A DNA stretch of 64,000 nucleotides from Alistipes sp. (lineage in GTDB: Bacteria; Bacteroidota; Bacteroidia; Bacteroidales; Rikenellaceae), in NCBI GenBank assembly GCA_017623115.1, contig JAGAPT010000021.1, positions 1 through 64,000 on the forward strand, written 5' to 3'. Below, in pieces: positions 42,833 through 55,367 of this stretch. The translations under genes and the position numbers were made by a program. The notes beneath the pieces were generated by a model, which saw nothing but the letters and a program-made list of their open reading frames with translations, had not been told where the DNA came from and ran no database searches. Every line of letters begins with the position of its first letter. The stretch's first letter is position 1.

Positions 42833-43906
42833 ATGGTACAAAAGAAAAAATGGATCTTTACGGCAATTGTGCTCGTGCTTTTTACGGTTGTGGCCCTGTG
42901 GTATAAGCAGCGTTCGGATGCACCGGAGGTGATGGCCGAGAAACCGACTATGGGAATGCGTCGCCAGACACTGCATGTCAACGGACTTGTCATCACGCCC
43001 CGCTCGTTGAGCGATGGTATCACGATGGTGGGTACGTTACTGCCCGACGAGGAGGTGGATCTCTCGTTCGAGACCTCGGGCATGATTACCGAAATCAACT
43101 TCCAAGAGGGCTCGATGGTTAGCGAGGGGGAGCAGTTGGCTCGTGTGAACGACAAACCGCTGCGGGCACAGCTGGCACGCTACGAGGCGCAAATCAAGCT
43201 GGCCGAGGATCGTGTGTACCGTCAGAGTGCGCTGCTCGAGAAGGATGCTGTGAGCCAGGAGGCCTATGAGCAGGCTCGTACCGAATTGGCTATCTTGCAG
43301 GCCGATATTGAGATCGTCCGCTCGAATATCGCCCTGACGAAACTGCGTGCGCCATTCGATGGTGTGATTGGTCTGCGCAATGTCAGCGAGGGTGCCTATG
43401 CCTCGCCCTCGGTGGTGGTGGCCAAATTGACGAAAATCAAGCCGCTGAAACTCGATATGCACATTCCGGAGCGTTATGCTGACCAGATTCGTCGGGGCAC
43501 ACGCCTCTCCTTTACGGTTGATGGCGTGAACCGCGAATTTGAGGCCTCGGTCTATGCCAAGGAGTCGGCTATCGACCCCGAAACCCGCACGCTGGCCGTG
43601 CGTGCCATCTATCCGAATGCCAACGGACAACTGCAGCCGGGGCGTTTTGTGACGGCCAAAATCCGCATGGAGGATATTGAAGATGCGATTGCCGTGCCGA
43701 CCGAGGCGATAGTTCCTGAGATGGGTGTGGACAAGGTCTACTGCTATCGCGGTGGTAAGGCGCAGTCGGTAGCCGTGAAGACCGGTCTGCGCACCGAGTC
43801 GCATATCCATATTGTCGAGGGGTTGCAGATGGGTGATACGATTATCACCTCGGGTACGTTGCAGTTGCGTGAGGATTTGCCCGTGAAGTTGGATATCATC
43901 GAGTAA
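42833..43906 (+). CDS. RND efflux periplasmic adaptor (membrane fusion protein)
   Basis: 357 residues. A short membrane anchor (WIFTAIVLVLFTVVALWY), a barrel-sandwich lipoyl-like part (GMITEINFQEGSMVSEGEQLARV and LRAPFDGVIGLRNVSEGAYASP), a coiled-coil hairpin (AQLARYEAQIKLAEDRVYRQSALLEKDAVS and ELAILQADIEIVRSNIALTKL), and a beta-barrel region ending in ADTIITSGTLQLREDL-like sequence. It joins the RND pump to a TolC channel. The pump starts 12 bp later. No lipobox Cys is present. Confidence 0.94.
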   Translation: MVQKKKWIFTAIVLVLFTVVALWYKQRSDAPEVMAEKPTMGMRRQTLHVNGLVITPRSLSDGITMVGTLLPDEEVDLSFETSGMITEINFQEGSMVSEGEQLARVNDKPLRAQLARYEAQIKLAEDRVYRQSALLEKDAVSQEAYEQARTELAILQADIEIVRSNIALTKLRAPFDGVIGLRNVSEGAYASPSVVVAKLTKIKPLKLDMHIPERYADQIRRGTRLSFTVDGVNREFEASVYAKESAIDPETRTLAVRAIYPNANGQLQPGRFVTAKIRMEDIEDAIAVPTEAIVPEMGVDKVYCYRGGKAQSVAVKTGLRTESHIHIVEGLQMGDTIITSGTLQLREDLPVKLDIIE

Positions 43907-43918
43907 GCAGGAGCCGCT

Positions 43919-46900
43919 ATGAATATCTCCGAACTAAGTATCCGTCGTCCCGTGATGGCCACGGTGATGACCCTCATTATCCTGATTTTCGGTTTTATCG
44001 GCTATACCTACCTCGGTGTGCGTGAGTATCCGAGTGTCGATAACCCGATTATCTCGGTTACCTGCTCCTATCCGGGTGCCAATGCCGATGTGATTGAAAA
44101 TCAGATTACCGAGCCGCTGGAGCAGAATATCAACGGTATTCCGGGTATTCGCTCGCTGTCGAGTGTCAGCAGCCAGGGCCAGAGCCGTGTGACGGTCGAA
44201 TTTGAACTCTCGGTCGACCTCGAAACGGCGGCCAATGACGTACGTGATAAGGTGTCGCGTGCCCAGCGTTGGTTGCCTCGTGACTGCGACCCGCCGACCG
44301 TCGCTAAGGCCGATGCCGATGCCATGCCGATTCTGATGGTGACGGTGCAGAGCCCGAAGCGTTCGCTGCTGGAGTTGAGCGAGATTGCCGACTTGACCAT
44401 CAAAGAGCAGTTGCAGACTATCAGCGACGTGAGCTCGGTGATGATTTGGGGCGAGAAACGCTACTCGATGCGCCTGTGGCTCGATCCGGTGAAGATGGCC
44501 GGCTATGGAATCACGCCGATGGACGTGAAGAGTGCCCTCGACCGCGAGAATGTCGAACTGCCGTCGGGAAGTATCGAGGGTAATACGACCGAGCTGACCA
44601 TCCGCACGATGGGCCTGATGCATACGACGCAGGAGTTTAACGACCTCGTAGTGCGTGAAAGCGAGGGACGAATCATCCGCTTGAGCGATATAGGCCGTGC
44701 GGAACTCGGCCCACAGGATACGCGCAGCTATATGAAGATGAATGGCGTGCCGATGGTCGGTGTCGTGGTTGTCCCGCAGCCCGGTGCCAACCATATCGAC
44801 ATTGCCGATGCCGTCTACGAGCGTATGAAGCAGATGCGCAAGGACCTGCCCGATGATGTGGTAACAGGTTATGGTTTCGATAATACGCGCTTCATCCGTG
44901 CCTCCATCGGAGAGGTGAAGCAGACCGTTTACGAGGCTTTCATCCTGGTGATTATCATCATCTTCCTCTTCCTGCGCAACTGGCGTGTAACGCTTATTCC
45001 GTGTATCGTGATTCCGGTGTCGCTCATCGGTACCTTCTTCTTTATGTACCTCTTCGGCTTCTCGATTAATGTCTTGTCGATGTTGGCCGTGGTGCTGTCG
45101 GTAGGTCTGGTGGTCGACGATGCCATTGTGATGACCGAGAATATCTACATCCGTATTGAGCACGGCATGAAACCCTTTGATGCCGGTATCGAGGGCGCGA
45201 AGGAGATTTTCTTTGCGGTACTTTCGACCTCGATTACGCTCATCGCCGTCTTCTTCCCCATCGTCTTCATGGAGGGTATGACGGGGCGTCTGTTCCGTGA
45301 GTTCAGTTTGGTGATTTCGGGCGCCGTGGTCATCTCGACCTTTGCGGCGTTGACCATCACGCCGATGTTGGCTTCGAAGATTCTCAAACGTCAAGAGCAG
45401 CAAAATTGGTTCTATCGCAAGACCGAACCCTTCTTTGTCGGGCTCAATAATTTCTACAGCCGTTCACTCGATTGGTTCTTGCAGCGTCGTTGGCTGGCAC
45501 TGCCGCTGACGGTGGCCATGTTTGTGGTCATCGGCTGGTTGTGGAATACCATCCCCTCGGAGATGGCCCCCTTGGAGGACCGTTCGCAGATTACCATCTC
45601 GACCCTCGGCTCGGAGGGTGCTACCTACGAGTACCTGCGCGACTACACCGAGAGCATCAATCGGATGGTCGATTCGCTGGTGCCCGAGACCGATAAGGTG
45701 TCGGCTCGTGTAACCTCGGGACGTGGTAATATCCAGCTGACCTTGACCGACATCGCTACCCGTAAACGCTCGCAGATGGAGATTGCCGAACAGATATCGG
45801 CTGCCGTGCGCACGCAGACCAAGGCGCGTGCCTTTGTGCGTCAGCAGTCGACTTTCGGTGGCCGTCGTGGTAATATGCCCGTGCAGTATGTGTTGCAGGC
45901 GACCTCCATCGAACGCCTGCAGGAGATTCTGCCGCTGTTTATGCAACGAGTGGCCGAGAGTCCGGTCTTCCAGATGGCCGATGTCGATTTGAAGTTCTCG
46001 AAGCCCGAAACTCGTATCCTGATTAACCGCGATAAGGCCAATCTGCTGGGTGTCAGCACGCGCGATATCGCGCAGACGCTGCAGTATGGCTTGAGTGGCC
46101 AGCGTCTGGGCTACTTCTACCTCAATGGTAAGCAGTATGAGATTTTGGCCGAAATCAACCGCCAGCAACGCAATAAGCCGACCGATCTGCGCTCGATCTA
46201 CCTGCGTAGCTCGACCGGTGAGATGATTCAGCTCGATAACCTCATCTCCCTGCAGGAGAATGTGGCTCCGCCGCAGCTCTATCACTACAACCGCTTCCTG
46301 GCAGCGACTATTTCGACCGGTTTGGCCAAAGGGAAGACCATTGGTCAGGGATTGGAGGAGATGGACCGCATCGCCGAGGAGGTGCTGCCCGAGGATTTCC
46401 GCACGGCTTTGGCCGGCGACTCGAAGGAGTTCCGCGAAAGTTCATCGAGCCTGATGTTTGCCTTTCTGTTGGCTATCGTGCTGATATACCTGATTCTGGC
46501 GGCACAGTTCGAGAGTTTCAAAGACCCGCTGGTCATCATGCTTACGGTGCCGTTGGCCATTGCCGGAGCCCTGATTTTTATGTCCGTGACGGGTCAGACG
46601 ATGAATATCTACAGCCAAATCGGTATCATCATGCTCATTGGTTTGGTGGCGAAAAACGGTATTTTGATTGTTGAGTTTGCCAACCAAAAGCAGGAGGCGG
46701 GCTTGGCGATGCGTGTGGCGATTGCAGAGGCCTCGTTACAGCGTATGCGCCCGATTCTGATGACCAGTGCCTCGACCATCCTCGGTCTGTTGCCGCTGGC
46801 TGTTGCGACGGGCGAGGGTGCCAATGGCCGTATCGCGATGGGTGTTGCCGTGGTGGGTGGCATGGTCGTCTCGACCCTGCTGACCCTCTATATCGTGCCG

Positions 46901-46948
46901 GCCATCTATAGTTATGTTTCGACCGATCGTAGTAAGGATGCCAACTAA
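43919..46948 (+). CDS. RND efflux permease (AcrB-like)
   Basis: 1009 residues, slightly shorter than E. coli AcrB, with twelve expected membrane segments. ISELSIRRPVMATVMTLIIL starts TM1, QITEPLEQNINGIPGI marks the porter domain, and VVLSVGLVVDDAIVMTENI holds the proton-relay Asp pair of TM4. The C-terminal segment has the second-half copy (GLVAKNGILIVEFANQ). Drives export of hydrophobic drugs, bile acids or similar compounds. Substrates are unknown. It is the middle gene of a three-gene operon. Confidence 0.96.
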   Translation: MNISELSIRRPVMATVMTLIILIFGFIGYTYLGVREYPSVDNPIISVTCSYPGANADVIENQITEPLEQNINGIPGIRSLSSVSSQGQSRVTVEFELSVDLETAANDVRDKVSRAQRWLPRDCDPPTVAKADADAMPILMVTVQSPKRSLLELSEIADLTIKEQLQTISDVSSVMIWGEKRYSMRLWLDPVKMAGYGITPMDVKSALDRENVELPSGSIEGNTTELTIRTMGLMHTTQEFNDLVVRESEGRIIRLSDIGRAELGPQDTRSYMKMNGVPMVGVVVVPQPGANHIDIADAVYERMKQMRKDLPDDVVTGYGFDNTRFIRASIGEVKQTVYEAFILVIIIIFLFLRNWRVTLIPCIVIPVSLIGTFFFMYLFGFSINVLSMLAVVLSVGLVVDDAIVMTENIYIRIEHGMKPFDAGIEGAKEIFFAVLSTSITLIAVFFPIVFMEGMTGRLFREFSLVISGAVVISTFAALTITPMLASKILKRQEQQNWFYRKTEPFFVGLNNFYSRSLDWFLQRRWLALPLTVAMFVVIGWLWNTIPSEMAPLEDRSQITISTLGSEGATYEYLRDYTESINRMVDSLVPETDKVSARVTSGRGNIQLTLTDIATRKRSQMEIAEQISAAVRTQTKARAFVRQQSTFGGRRGNMPVQYVLQATSIERLQEILPLFMQRVAESPVFQMADVDLKFSKPETRILINRDKANLLGVSTRDIAQTLQYGLSGQRLGYFYLNGKQYEILAEINRQQRNKPTDLRSIYLRSSTGEMIQLDNLISLQENVAPPQLYHYNRFLAATISTGLAKGKTIGQGLEEMDRIAEEVLPEDFRTALAGDSKEFRESSSSLMFAFLLAIVLIYLILAAQFESFKDPLVIMLTVPLAIAGALIFMSVTGQTMNIYSQIGIIMLIGLVAKNGILIVEFANQKQEAGLAMRVAIAEASLQRMRPILMTSASTILGLLPLAVATGEGANGRIAMGVAVVGGMVVSTLLTLYIVPAIYSYVSTDRSKDAN

Positions 46949-46960
46949 GTAAAAGAAAGC

Positions 46961-48274
46961 ATGAAAAAGATAGTAGCCATTTTCGCGTTGCTCCTCGTGG
47001 CGGTGCCGACCGAGGCACAGATGCGCCTGACGCTCCGTAGTTGCCTGGAGCGGGGCTTGGAGCAGAATTTTGAGGTGCAGTTGGTGCGCAATGAAGAGCA
47101 GATAGCTGCCAATAATGCCACACCGGCCGGCGCAGGTATGCTCCCCTCGGTTGGTTTATCGGCCAATGTGGGTGCTACGTTAACCTCGACCACCACGAAA
47201 CAAACCGATGGTGCCAAGGAGACGGAACGCAACGCTTTTGACCAATCGGCCGGTGCGGGCGTGACACTGAATTGGACCATTTTTGAGGGTGCACGTATCC
47301 GTACCAATCTCAAGCGACTCAATCAGATGCATGCCATGGGGCAGCTGCAGACACGGCTGACCATCGAGGAGTTTGTCGCCTCGCTGACGGCCGAGTACTA
47401 TAACTTCGTGCAGCAGCAACTGCGCCTGGAGAATTTTCGCTATGCCGTGCAGCTCTCGCGTGAACGTCTGCGCATCACTGAGGAACGTTTCAAAATCGGT
47501 AGTTTCTCGCGCCTGGACCTCTTGCAGGCCCGTGTCGATTTCAATGCCGACAGCTCGCAGTATATGTCGCAGCATGAATTGGTCGTAGCATCGCGTATCC
47601 GGATCAATGAATTGATGGCCGAGGAGGATGTCAACGAGCAAATCATTATCCGTGATACGGTCATTGGGGTCAATAAGTCGCTTGAGTGGAATCGGTTGGT
47701 CGAGGATATGCTCGCCACCAATACCGAGTTGCTGATGGCCGATCGTCAGTATGAGATTTCCGAATTGGAATTAAAGCGGGTGAAGGGTACGAACTATCCC
47801 TATGTGACCCTTTCGGCCGGTTATGGCTATCATTACAATCGCTTCGATACCGGCACTGCGAAGTGGCGCGGTACATTGGGCCCCGAGGTGGGTGTCAATA
47901 TTTCGTTTCCGCTCTTCGACCCCACCAGACGTCGTGATGAACGAAATGCATCGCTTCAAATCGATAATTCGCGGTTGATGCAGCAGCAGATTCGTCAGAC
48001 GTTGATGGCCAATTTGGCCACCTTCTGGCAGGCTTATCGCAACAACCTGGAGCTCATTAACCTCGAGCGTGAGAACCTGATTGCGGCGAAGGAGAACTAT
48101 GAGATTGCCATGGAGCGCTACTTGCTGGGCGACCTGCCCGGTATCGAGATGCGAGAGGCGCAGAAGAGCCTGCTCGATGCCGAGGAGCGTATCCTTACAG
48201 CGCAGTATAACACGAAGCTGTGTGAAATATCGTTGCAGCAGATTAGTGGAAACGTAGAGACCTATCTAAAATAA
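46961..48274 (+). CDS. TolC-family outer-membrane efflux channel
   Basis: 437 residues. Signal (IVAIFALLLVAVPTEAQ) followed by MRLTLRSCLERGLEQNFEVQLVRNEEQIAA, typical of the TolC helical start, and two repeated helical/beta halves (second at about 245: NTELLMADRQYEISELELKRVKG). It ends in the periplasmic/outer-membrane repeats EERILTAQYNTKLCEISLQQIS. It completes the tripartite pump with the preceding two genes and ends inside a bidirectional terminator. Confidence 0.95.
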   Translation: MKKIVAIFALLLVAVPTEAQMRLTLRSCLERGLEQNFEVQLVRNEEQIAANNATPAGAGMLPSVGLSANVGATLTSTTTKQTDGAKETERNAFDQSAGAGVTLNWTIFEGARIRTNLKRLNQMHAMGQLQTRLTIEEFVASLTAEYYNFVQQQLRLENFRYAVQLSRERLRITEERFKIGSFSRLDLLQARVDFNADSSQYMSQHELVVASRIRINELMAEEDVNEQIIIRDTVIGVNKSLEWNRLVEDMLATNTELLMADRQYEISELELKRVKGTNYPYVTLSAGYGYHYNRFDTGTAKWRGTLGPEVGVNISFPLFDPTRRRDERNASLQIDNSRLMQQQIRQTLMANLATFWQAYRNNLELINLERENLIAAKENYEIAMERYLLGDLPGIEMREAQKSLLDAEERILTAQYNTKLCEISLQQISGNVETYLK

Positions 48275-48310
48275 AAACACAGCGTCTGAGTCATCAGACG
48301 CTGTGTTTTT
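48273..48310. terminator. Bidirectional terminator between tolC and glnN
   Basis: A perfect 17-bp stem (48273-48289 with 48294-48310) with a 4-nt loop and A/T-runs at both feet. It stops both the efflux operon and glnN, which converge here. The tolC stop codon is part of the stem foot. Confidence 0.95.
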
Positions 48311-48324
48311 GTTATACGAAGTCC

Positions 48325-50505
<2,181 letters not shown>

Positions 50506-50934
50506 GGGTCGTAATGATTGATGAAAATAAACTTGCTGCAAAGGTAAAAATTTTTCTTTTTGATGGATATACAAAAAGTGTATTTTTTCGACAGGATGGT
50601 GAAAAAATAGTGCTTTTCTTGAGAAAAACGGCTGTTTTTTGCGTGATGATGCTGAAAAATAGGGCTATTTTCGGGTAGGATGGTCTGTTTTTGCGGGGTT
50701 TTATTGAAAAAACGATTTTTGTGAATTTCGATAAAAATAGGTAAAAATGAATGAAAAATGGTTGAAAGTGCTTGCTTTTGGAAATCGATAAACCAAAGGT
50801 TGTAGCAAGTGAATCAACACCCGTTGTTATTTTTATAACATAAAACGTGTATATTTGATAAAAAGTTTGTATCTTTACGCGCATTTTATAAGGCAATAAG
50901 CAATACCTAACAAAATATTAACTTCAAAACAGTT
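50506..50934. other. AT-rich intergenic region, divergent promoters
   Basis: A 429-bp gap between divergent glnN and mutA, much richer in A+T than the genes. Near glnN a minus-strand TACCTTTG -7 box (50546-50539) appears without a good -33 box. Near mutA, TATATTTG (50850-50857) and TATCTTTA (50870-50877) are candidate -7 boxes. I see no ORF with coding character. Confidence 0.5.
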
Positions 50935-52770
50935 ATGGCAAATACCAAAAGTGAAAAGCTGTTCGCTGAATTTCCCGCCGTCTCGACCGAGAAGTGGGAG
51001 GAGGTGATTACAGCAGACCTGAAGGGTGCCGACTACGAGCGTAAGCTGGTATGGCGTACGGGCGAGGGCTTCAACCTGCGTCCTTACTACCGTGCCGAGA
51101 ACCTCGAAGGCATCGAATTCTTGGGTACCGAGGCAGGGCAATTCCCCTATGTGCGCGGTACGCGTGCCCACAACGAGTGGCGCATCCATCAGACCGTGAA
51201 GGTCGCGAATGTGGCTGAGGCCAATGCCGAGGCGCTCAAATTGCTCAACTCGGGTGTCGATTCGCTCGGCTTCTGCTTCTGCGGTTGCGAGTCGCCAACG
51301 GCCGAGAGCCTGGAGACGTTGCTCGCCGGCATCTCGATTCCGGCTATCGACCTCGTCTTCTGTGGCGAGTGCGTAGGCGAGGTGGCAGAGCTCGTTCTGG
51401 CGAAATTGGAGAAGGAGGGGCTCGAGGATGCCCACATCTCGTTCGTCATCGACCCCATCGTGAAGGGCCTTTCGAAGAAGGGTACGTTGTGCGACAGCTG
51501 CATGGCCAAGGTGGCCGGCCTCGTGAAGAAGGCTGCAGCCTGGAAGCACGTACGTATCGTAACCGTCAGCGCACAAATCTTCGGCAATGCCGGCTCGACC
51601 ATCGTCGAGGAGTTGGCCTTCGCCCTCTCGGCCGGTCAGGAGTATATGGCTCGTTTGACCGATGCCGGTCTGACGGCTGATGAGGCTGCCCGTGCCATCC
51701 GTTTCTCGTTCTCCGTGTCGTCGAACTACTTCATGGAGATTGCCAAGTTCCGTGCCGCCCGTATGCTGTGGGCAAACATCGTGAAGGGTTACGAGCCCGA
51801 GAAGCTCTGCGCCTCGAAGATGTTGGCACACGCCGAGACCTCGCGTTGGAACCAGAGCGTCTATGACCCCTATGTAAACATGTTGCGTGGTACGACCGAG
51901 GCAATGTCGGCTGCTATTGCCGGCGTTCATTCGTTGGAGGTTGTTCCGTTCAACGCCGCTTACGCCGAGCCCGATGAGTTTGCAAAGCGCATCGCTCGCA
52001 ATGTGGAGTTGCTATTGAAGCACGAGTCGCACTTCGATCAGGTTGTCGATCCGGCCGGTGGTTCGTACTACATCGAGACCCTGACGGCGTCGATCGCTTC
52101 GGAGGCTTGGAAACTCTTCCTCGAGTTGGAGGAGAAGGGTGGTTACGCTGCTGCTTATGAGGCAGGCACGATTAAGGAGAAGATCGAGGCTTCGGCTGCC
52201 CAGAAGGATAAGAACATCGCTACGCGCCGTCAGATTCTGCTCGGCGCCAACCAGTTCCCCAACTTTACGGAGGTGGCCGGTGAGGAGATTACGATGGAGT
52301 CGGTAGAGCGTGACGTGAAGGAGGGCAACCTCTTGAACGCTTACCGTGGTGCGATGGCCTTCGAGCAGATGCGTCTGGAGGTTGACCGCTCGGGCAAAGA
52401 GCCCAAGGCCTTCATGCTCACCTGCGGTTCGCTCGGTATGGCTCGCGCTCGTGCACAGTTCTCGTGCAACTTCTTCGGTTGTGCCGGTATCCGCGTTATC
52501 GACAATACCTTCTTCAAGTCGATTGAGGAGGGTGTAGAGGCTGCTTTGGCTTCGAAGGCCGAGATCGTGGTTGTCTGCGCTTCGGATGATGATTACGCCG
52601 AGGCTGCTCCGAAGGTGAAGGAGCTGCTGGGTGACAAGGCCATCTTGGTGGTTGCCGGTGCTCCCGCCTGCACGCCCGAATTGGAGGCACAGGGCATTAC
52701 GAACTTCATCAACGTGAAGTCGAACGTGCTCGAAACATTGAAGTTCTACCTTAAAGAGATGGGAATCTAA
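50935..52770 (+). CDS. mutA: Methylmalonyl-CoA mutase small subunit
   Basis: 611 residues, normal for the non-catalytic small subunit. An N-terminal TIM-barrel domain ([44 protein letters not shown] and [14 protein letters not shown]) is followed by a B12-domain fold that lacks the DxHxxG cobalamin motif (the site reads [16 protein letters not shown]), as expected for MutA. It pairs with the catalytic subunit downstream, separated by 2 bp, to interconvert methylmalonyl-CoA and succinyl-CoA. Confidence 0.96.
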   Translation: MANTKSEKLFAEFPAVSTEKWEEVITADLKGADYERKLVWRTGEGFNLRPYYRAENLEGIEFLGTEAGQFPYVRGTRAHNEWRIHQTVKVANVAEANAEALKLLNSGVDSLGFCFCGCESPTAESLETLLAGISIPAIDLVFCGECVGEVAELVLAKLEKEGLEDAHISFVIDPIVKGLSKKGTLCDSCMAKVAGLVKKAAAWKHVRIVTVSAQIFGNAGSTIVEELAFALSAGQEYMARLTDAGLTADEAARAIRFSFSVSSNYFMEIAKFRAARMLWANIVKGYEPEKLCASKMLAHAETSRWNQSVYDPYVNMLRGTTEAMSAAIAGVHSLEVVPFNAAYAEPDEFAKRIARNVELLLKHESHFDQVVDPAGGSYYIETLTASIASEAWKLFLELEEKGGYAAAYEAGTIKEKIEASAAQKDKNIATRRQILLGANQFPNFTEVAGEEITMESVERDVKEGNLLNAYRGAMAFEQMRLEVDRSGKEPKAFMLTCGSLGMARARAQFSCNFFGCAGIRVIDNTFFKSIEEGVEAALASKAEIVVVCASDDDYAEAAPKVKELLGDKAILVVAGAPACTPELEAQGITNFINVKSNVLETLKFYLKEMGI

Positions 52771-52772
52771 TT

Positions 52773-54908
52773 ATGAGAGCGAAATTTTCTGAACTGAAAT
52801 ATGAGGCTGCAGCCACGACGTCGTGCTGTGGCAAGAAGGGCTGCGGCGAGAAGCAGCCTTGGATGACCGCTGAGCAGATTCCCGTCAAGGGAATGTATAC
52901 GGCCGAGGATTTGGCCGGCATGGAGCACCTGAACTATGCTGCCGGTGTGGCTCCCTATCTGCGCGGTCCCTATTCGACGATGTATGTGATGCGTCCGTGG
53001 ACGATTCGTCAGTACGCAGGTTTCTCGACGGCTGAGGAGTCGAATGCCTTCTATCGTCGTAACCTGGCTGCCGGCCAGAAGGGTCTGTCGGTGGCCTTCG
53101 ACCTCGCTACGCACCGTGGTTACGATGCTGACCACCCGCGTGTAGTCGGTGATGTTGGTAAGGCCGGTGTATCGATCTGCTCCGTAGAGGATATGAAGGT
53201 GCTCTTCAACGGTATTCCGCTTGACCGTATGTCGGTGTCGATGACCATGAATGGTGCTGTGTTGCCCATCTTGGCCTTCTACATCGTGACGGGTCTGGAG
53301 CAGGGTGCTACGCTCGATCAGCTGGCCGGTACGATTCAGAACGACATCTTGAAGGAGTTCATGGTGCGTAACACCTACATCTATCCGCCCGAGTTCTCGA
53401 TGCGTATCATCGCCGACATCTTTGAGTATACGTCGAAGAACATGCCGAAGTTCAACTCGATTTCGATTTCGGGTTACCACATGCAGGAGGCCGGTGCTAC
53501 GGCCGACATCGAGCTGGCCTACACGCTGGCCGACGGTTTGGAGTACCTGCGTGCCGGTATTAACGCCGGTATGTCGGTTGACGCCTTCGCACCGCGTCTG
53601 TCGTTCTTCTGGGCCATCGGTATGAACCACTTCATGGAGATTGCCAAGATGCGTGCTGCCCGTATGCTGTGGGCCAAGATTGTGAAGCAGTTCGATCCGA
53701 AGAATCCCAAGTCGCTGGCCCTGCGTACCCACTCGCAGACCTCGGGTTGGTCGCTCACGGAGCAGGATCCATTCAACAACGTGGCTCGTACGGCTATCGA
53801 GGCGATGGGTGCTGCCCTGGGTCACACGCAGTCGCTGCACACGAACGCCCTCGACGAGGCTATCGCCCTGCCGACCGACTTCTCGGCACGTATTGCTCGT
53901 AATACGCAGATCTACATCCAGGAGGAGACCTCGGTATGCCGCCAGGTTGACCCGTGGGCAGGTTCGTACTATGTAGAGTCGCTCACCAACGAGATTGCTC
54001 ACAAGGCTTGGGAGCACATCCAGGAGGTGGAGAAACTCGGTGGTATGGCCAAGGCTATCGAGACCGGCATTCCGAAGATGCGTATCGAGGAGGCCGCAGC
54101 TCGCACGCAGGCCCGTATCGACTCGGGTGAGCAGAAGATCATCGGTCTGAACGAGTACCGTCTGGAGAAAGAGGCTCCGATTGACATCCTGGCTGTGGAT
54201 AACACGGCTGTTCGTGAGAGCCAGGTGAAGCGTCTGCAGGAGTTGCGTGCTAACCGCGATCAGACCGCTGTGGATAAGGCTTTGGCCGCTATCACGGAGT
54301 GCGTGAAGACGGGCGAGGGCAACCTCTTGGAGTTGGCCGTTGAGGCTGCCAAGGTGCGTGCTACGCTGGGTGAGATTTCGGATGCCTGCGAGGTTGTTGT
54401 AGGTCGCTATAAGGCCGTTATTCGTTCCATTTCAGGAGTTTATAGTTCAGCTGTGAAAAACGACGATATGTTCGAGCGCGCCAAGGAGATGTGCGCCGAG
54501 TTTGCCAAGAAGGAGGGTCGCCAGCCGCGTATCATGATTGCCAAGCTGGGTCAGGATGGTCACGATCGTGGTGCCAAGGTGGTTGCTACGGGTTATGCCG
54601 ATATCGGCTTCGATGTCGATATGGGTCCGTTGTTCCAGACGCCCGCCGAGGCTGCCAAGCAGGCCGTTGAGAATGATGTGCATGTTGTCGGCGTATCGTC
54701 GCTGGCTGCAGGTCACCTCACGCTCGTGCCGCAGATTATCGAGGAGCTCAAGAAACTGGGCCGCGAGGATATCATCGTCGTTGTGGGCGGTGTGATTCCG
54801 GCACAGGACTACGACCAGCTCTATCGTGATGGTGCCGCCGCTATCTTCGGTCCTGGCACGAAGATTCCGACGGCAGCGATTAAGATGCTGGAGATTCTTG
54901 CAGAGTAA
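52773..54908 (+). CDS. mutB: Methylmalonyl-CoA mutase large, catalytic subunit
   Basis: 711 residues. An N-terminal Cys-rich stretch ([16 protein letters not shown], residues about 14-29) precedes the standard mutase: [45 protein letters not shown] and the TIM barrel. The C-terminal B12 domain carries the cobalamin-binding DGHDRG motif ([14 protein letters not shown]) that MutA lacks. It converts succinyl-CoA to (R)-methylmalonyl-CoA, the first part of the propionate pathway. A palindromic repeat starts 16 bp after the stop. Confidence 0.97.
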   Translation: MRAKFSELKYEAAATTSCCGKKGCGEKQPWMTAEQIPVKGMYTAEDLAGMEHLNYAAGVAPYLRGPYSTMYVMRPWTIRQYAGFSTAEESNAFYRRNLAAGQKGLSVAFDLATHRGYDADHPRVVGDVGKAGVSICSVEDMKVLFNGIPLDRMSVSMTMNGAVLPILAFYIVTGLEQGATLDQLAGTIQNDILKEFMVRNTYIYPPEFSMRIIADIFEYTSKNMPKFNSISISGYHMQEAGATADIELAYTLADGLEYLRAGINAGMSVDAFAPRLSFFWAIGMNHFMEIAKMRAARMLWAKIVKQFDPKNPKSLALRTHSQTSGWSLTEQDPFNNVARTAIEAMGAALGHTQSLHTNALDEAIALPTDFSARIARNTQIYIQEETSVCRQVDPWAGSYYVESLTNEIAHKAWEHIQEVEKLGGMAKAIETGIPKMRIEEAAARTQARIDSGEQKIIGLNEYRLEKEAPIDILAVDNTAVRESQVKRLQELRANRDQTAVDKALAAITECVKTGEGNLLELAVEAAKVRATLGEISDACEVVVGRYKAVIRSISGVYSSAVKNDDMFERAKEMCAEFAKKEGRQPRIMIAKLGQDGHDRGAKVVATGYADIGFDVDMGPLFQTPAEAAKQAVENDVHVVGVSSLAAGHLTLVPQIIEELKKLGREDIIVVVGGVIPAQDYDQLYRDGAAAIFGPGTKIPTAAIKMLEILAE

Positions 54909-54923
54909 GCGCAGGATTGTGTC

Positions 54924-55023
54924 TGATGGCCGATTTTGTCGTTACGCTTGTTGTGGAAATGCTCACATACGCTCAGTATGCTGCGCTTTCCACAACTGCG
55001 CAAGCCTAAAACTCGGCACATCA
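54924..55023. repeat. Long imperfect palindromic element (copy 3)
   Basis: The arms from outside in are TGATG/CATCA (54924-54928 with 55019-55023), GCCGA with 55013-55017, TTTT with 55008-55011, a 10-bp GTTGTGGAAA/TTTCCACAAC stem (54950-54959 with 54987-54996) and CATAC/GTATG (54966-54970 with 54976-54980). Loop sequences match copy 1 (25719-25827) while several stem bases differ in a paired way. It follows the mutase stop by 16 bp. Confidence 0.82.
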
Positions 55024-55099
55024 TCCCCAATCTAAACCGTTTATATGAAAAAGGAGTACCGCAAGGTGCTCTTTTTTTTTGGAGGGGATATTGCATGAA

Positions 55100-55157
55100 T
55101 TTTGGGAGGATTGGGAGGATTGGGAATTTTGAGAGGCTTGGGAATTTTGGGAGTATT
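55100..55157. repeat. 9-bp repeat array (GGGAGNTTT family), site 2a, G-rich strand
   Basis: Six or so 9-bp units such as GGGAGGATT (twice), GGGAATTTT (twice) and GGGAGTATT in 9-bp register on the plus strand. The C-rich array begins 35 bp later, and the two could pair as a long hairpin in an RNA. Confidence 0.75.
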
Positions 55158-55192
55158 GCATAGAAGTCTCAAAGTGCTTTGACTCCCCAACT

Positions 55193-55291
55193 TCTCAAAT
55201 GTCTCAAATGTCTCAAATCTCCCAAATCTCCCAAATCTCCCAAACCTCCCCAATTTCTCAAACCTCCCCAATTTCTCAAACCTCCCAAAGG
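55193..55291. repeat. 9-bp repeat array (TCCCAAATC family), site 2b, C-rich strand
   Basis: Eleven consecutive 9-bp units with no slippage: TCTCAAATG twice, then TCTCAAATC, TCCCAAATC twice, TCCCAAACC and variants to TCCCAAAGG. On the minus strand four GGG runs with 6-bp spacers (complement of 55221-55250) form a canonical G-quadruplex motif. Confidence 0.9.
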
Positions 55292-55311
55292 AACCGCCTC
55301 CGTCAACAAAC

Positions 55312-55347
55312 AAAAAAACACCCCCAACCTTCGCGGTCGGGGGTGTT
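55312..55347 (-). terminator. Terminator of rpsU
   Basis: Arms at 55317-55329 and 55335-55347 pair over 12 of 13 positions (AACACCCCC, then one A-C mismatch, then ACC), with a 5-nt loop and a T-run on the minus strand (complement of 55312-55318). It lies 20 bp behind the rpsU stop. Confidence 0.85.
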
Positions 55348-55367
55348 GCACTTATCGAAACGATAAA

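Noticed and set aside
54826-55163. Small plus-strand ORFs across the end of mutB and the palindromic repeat
   Set aside because: They are read through the repeat, lack start context, and have no family resemblance. They arise because the palindrome happens to be open.
55193-55291. CRISPR array
   Set aside because: The repeats are 9 bp with no unique spacers, no leader and no cas genes. They are simple tandem units.
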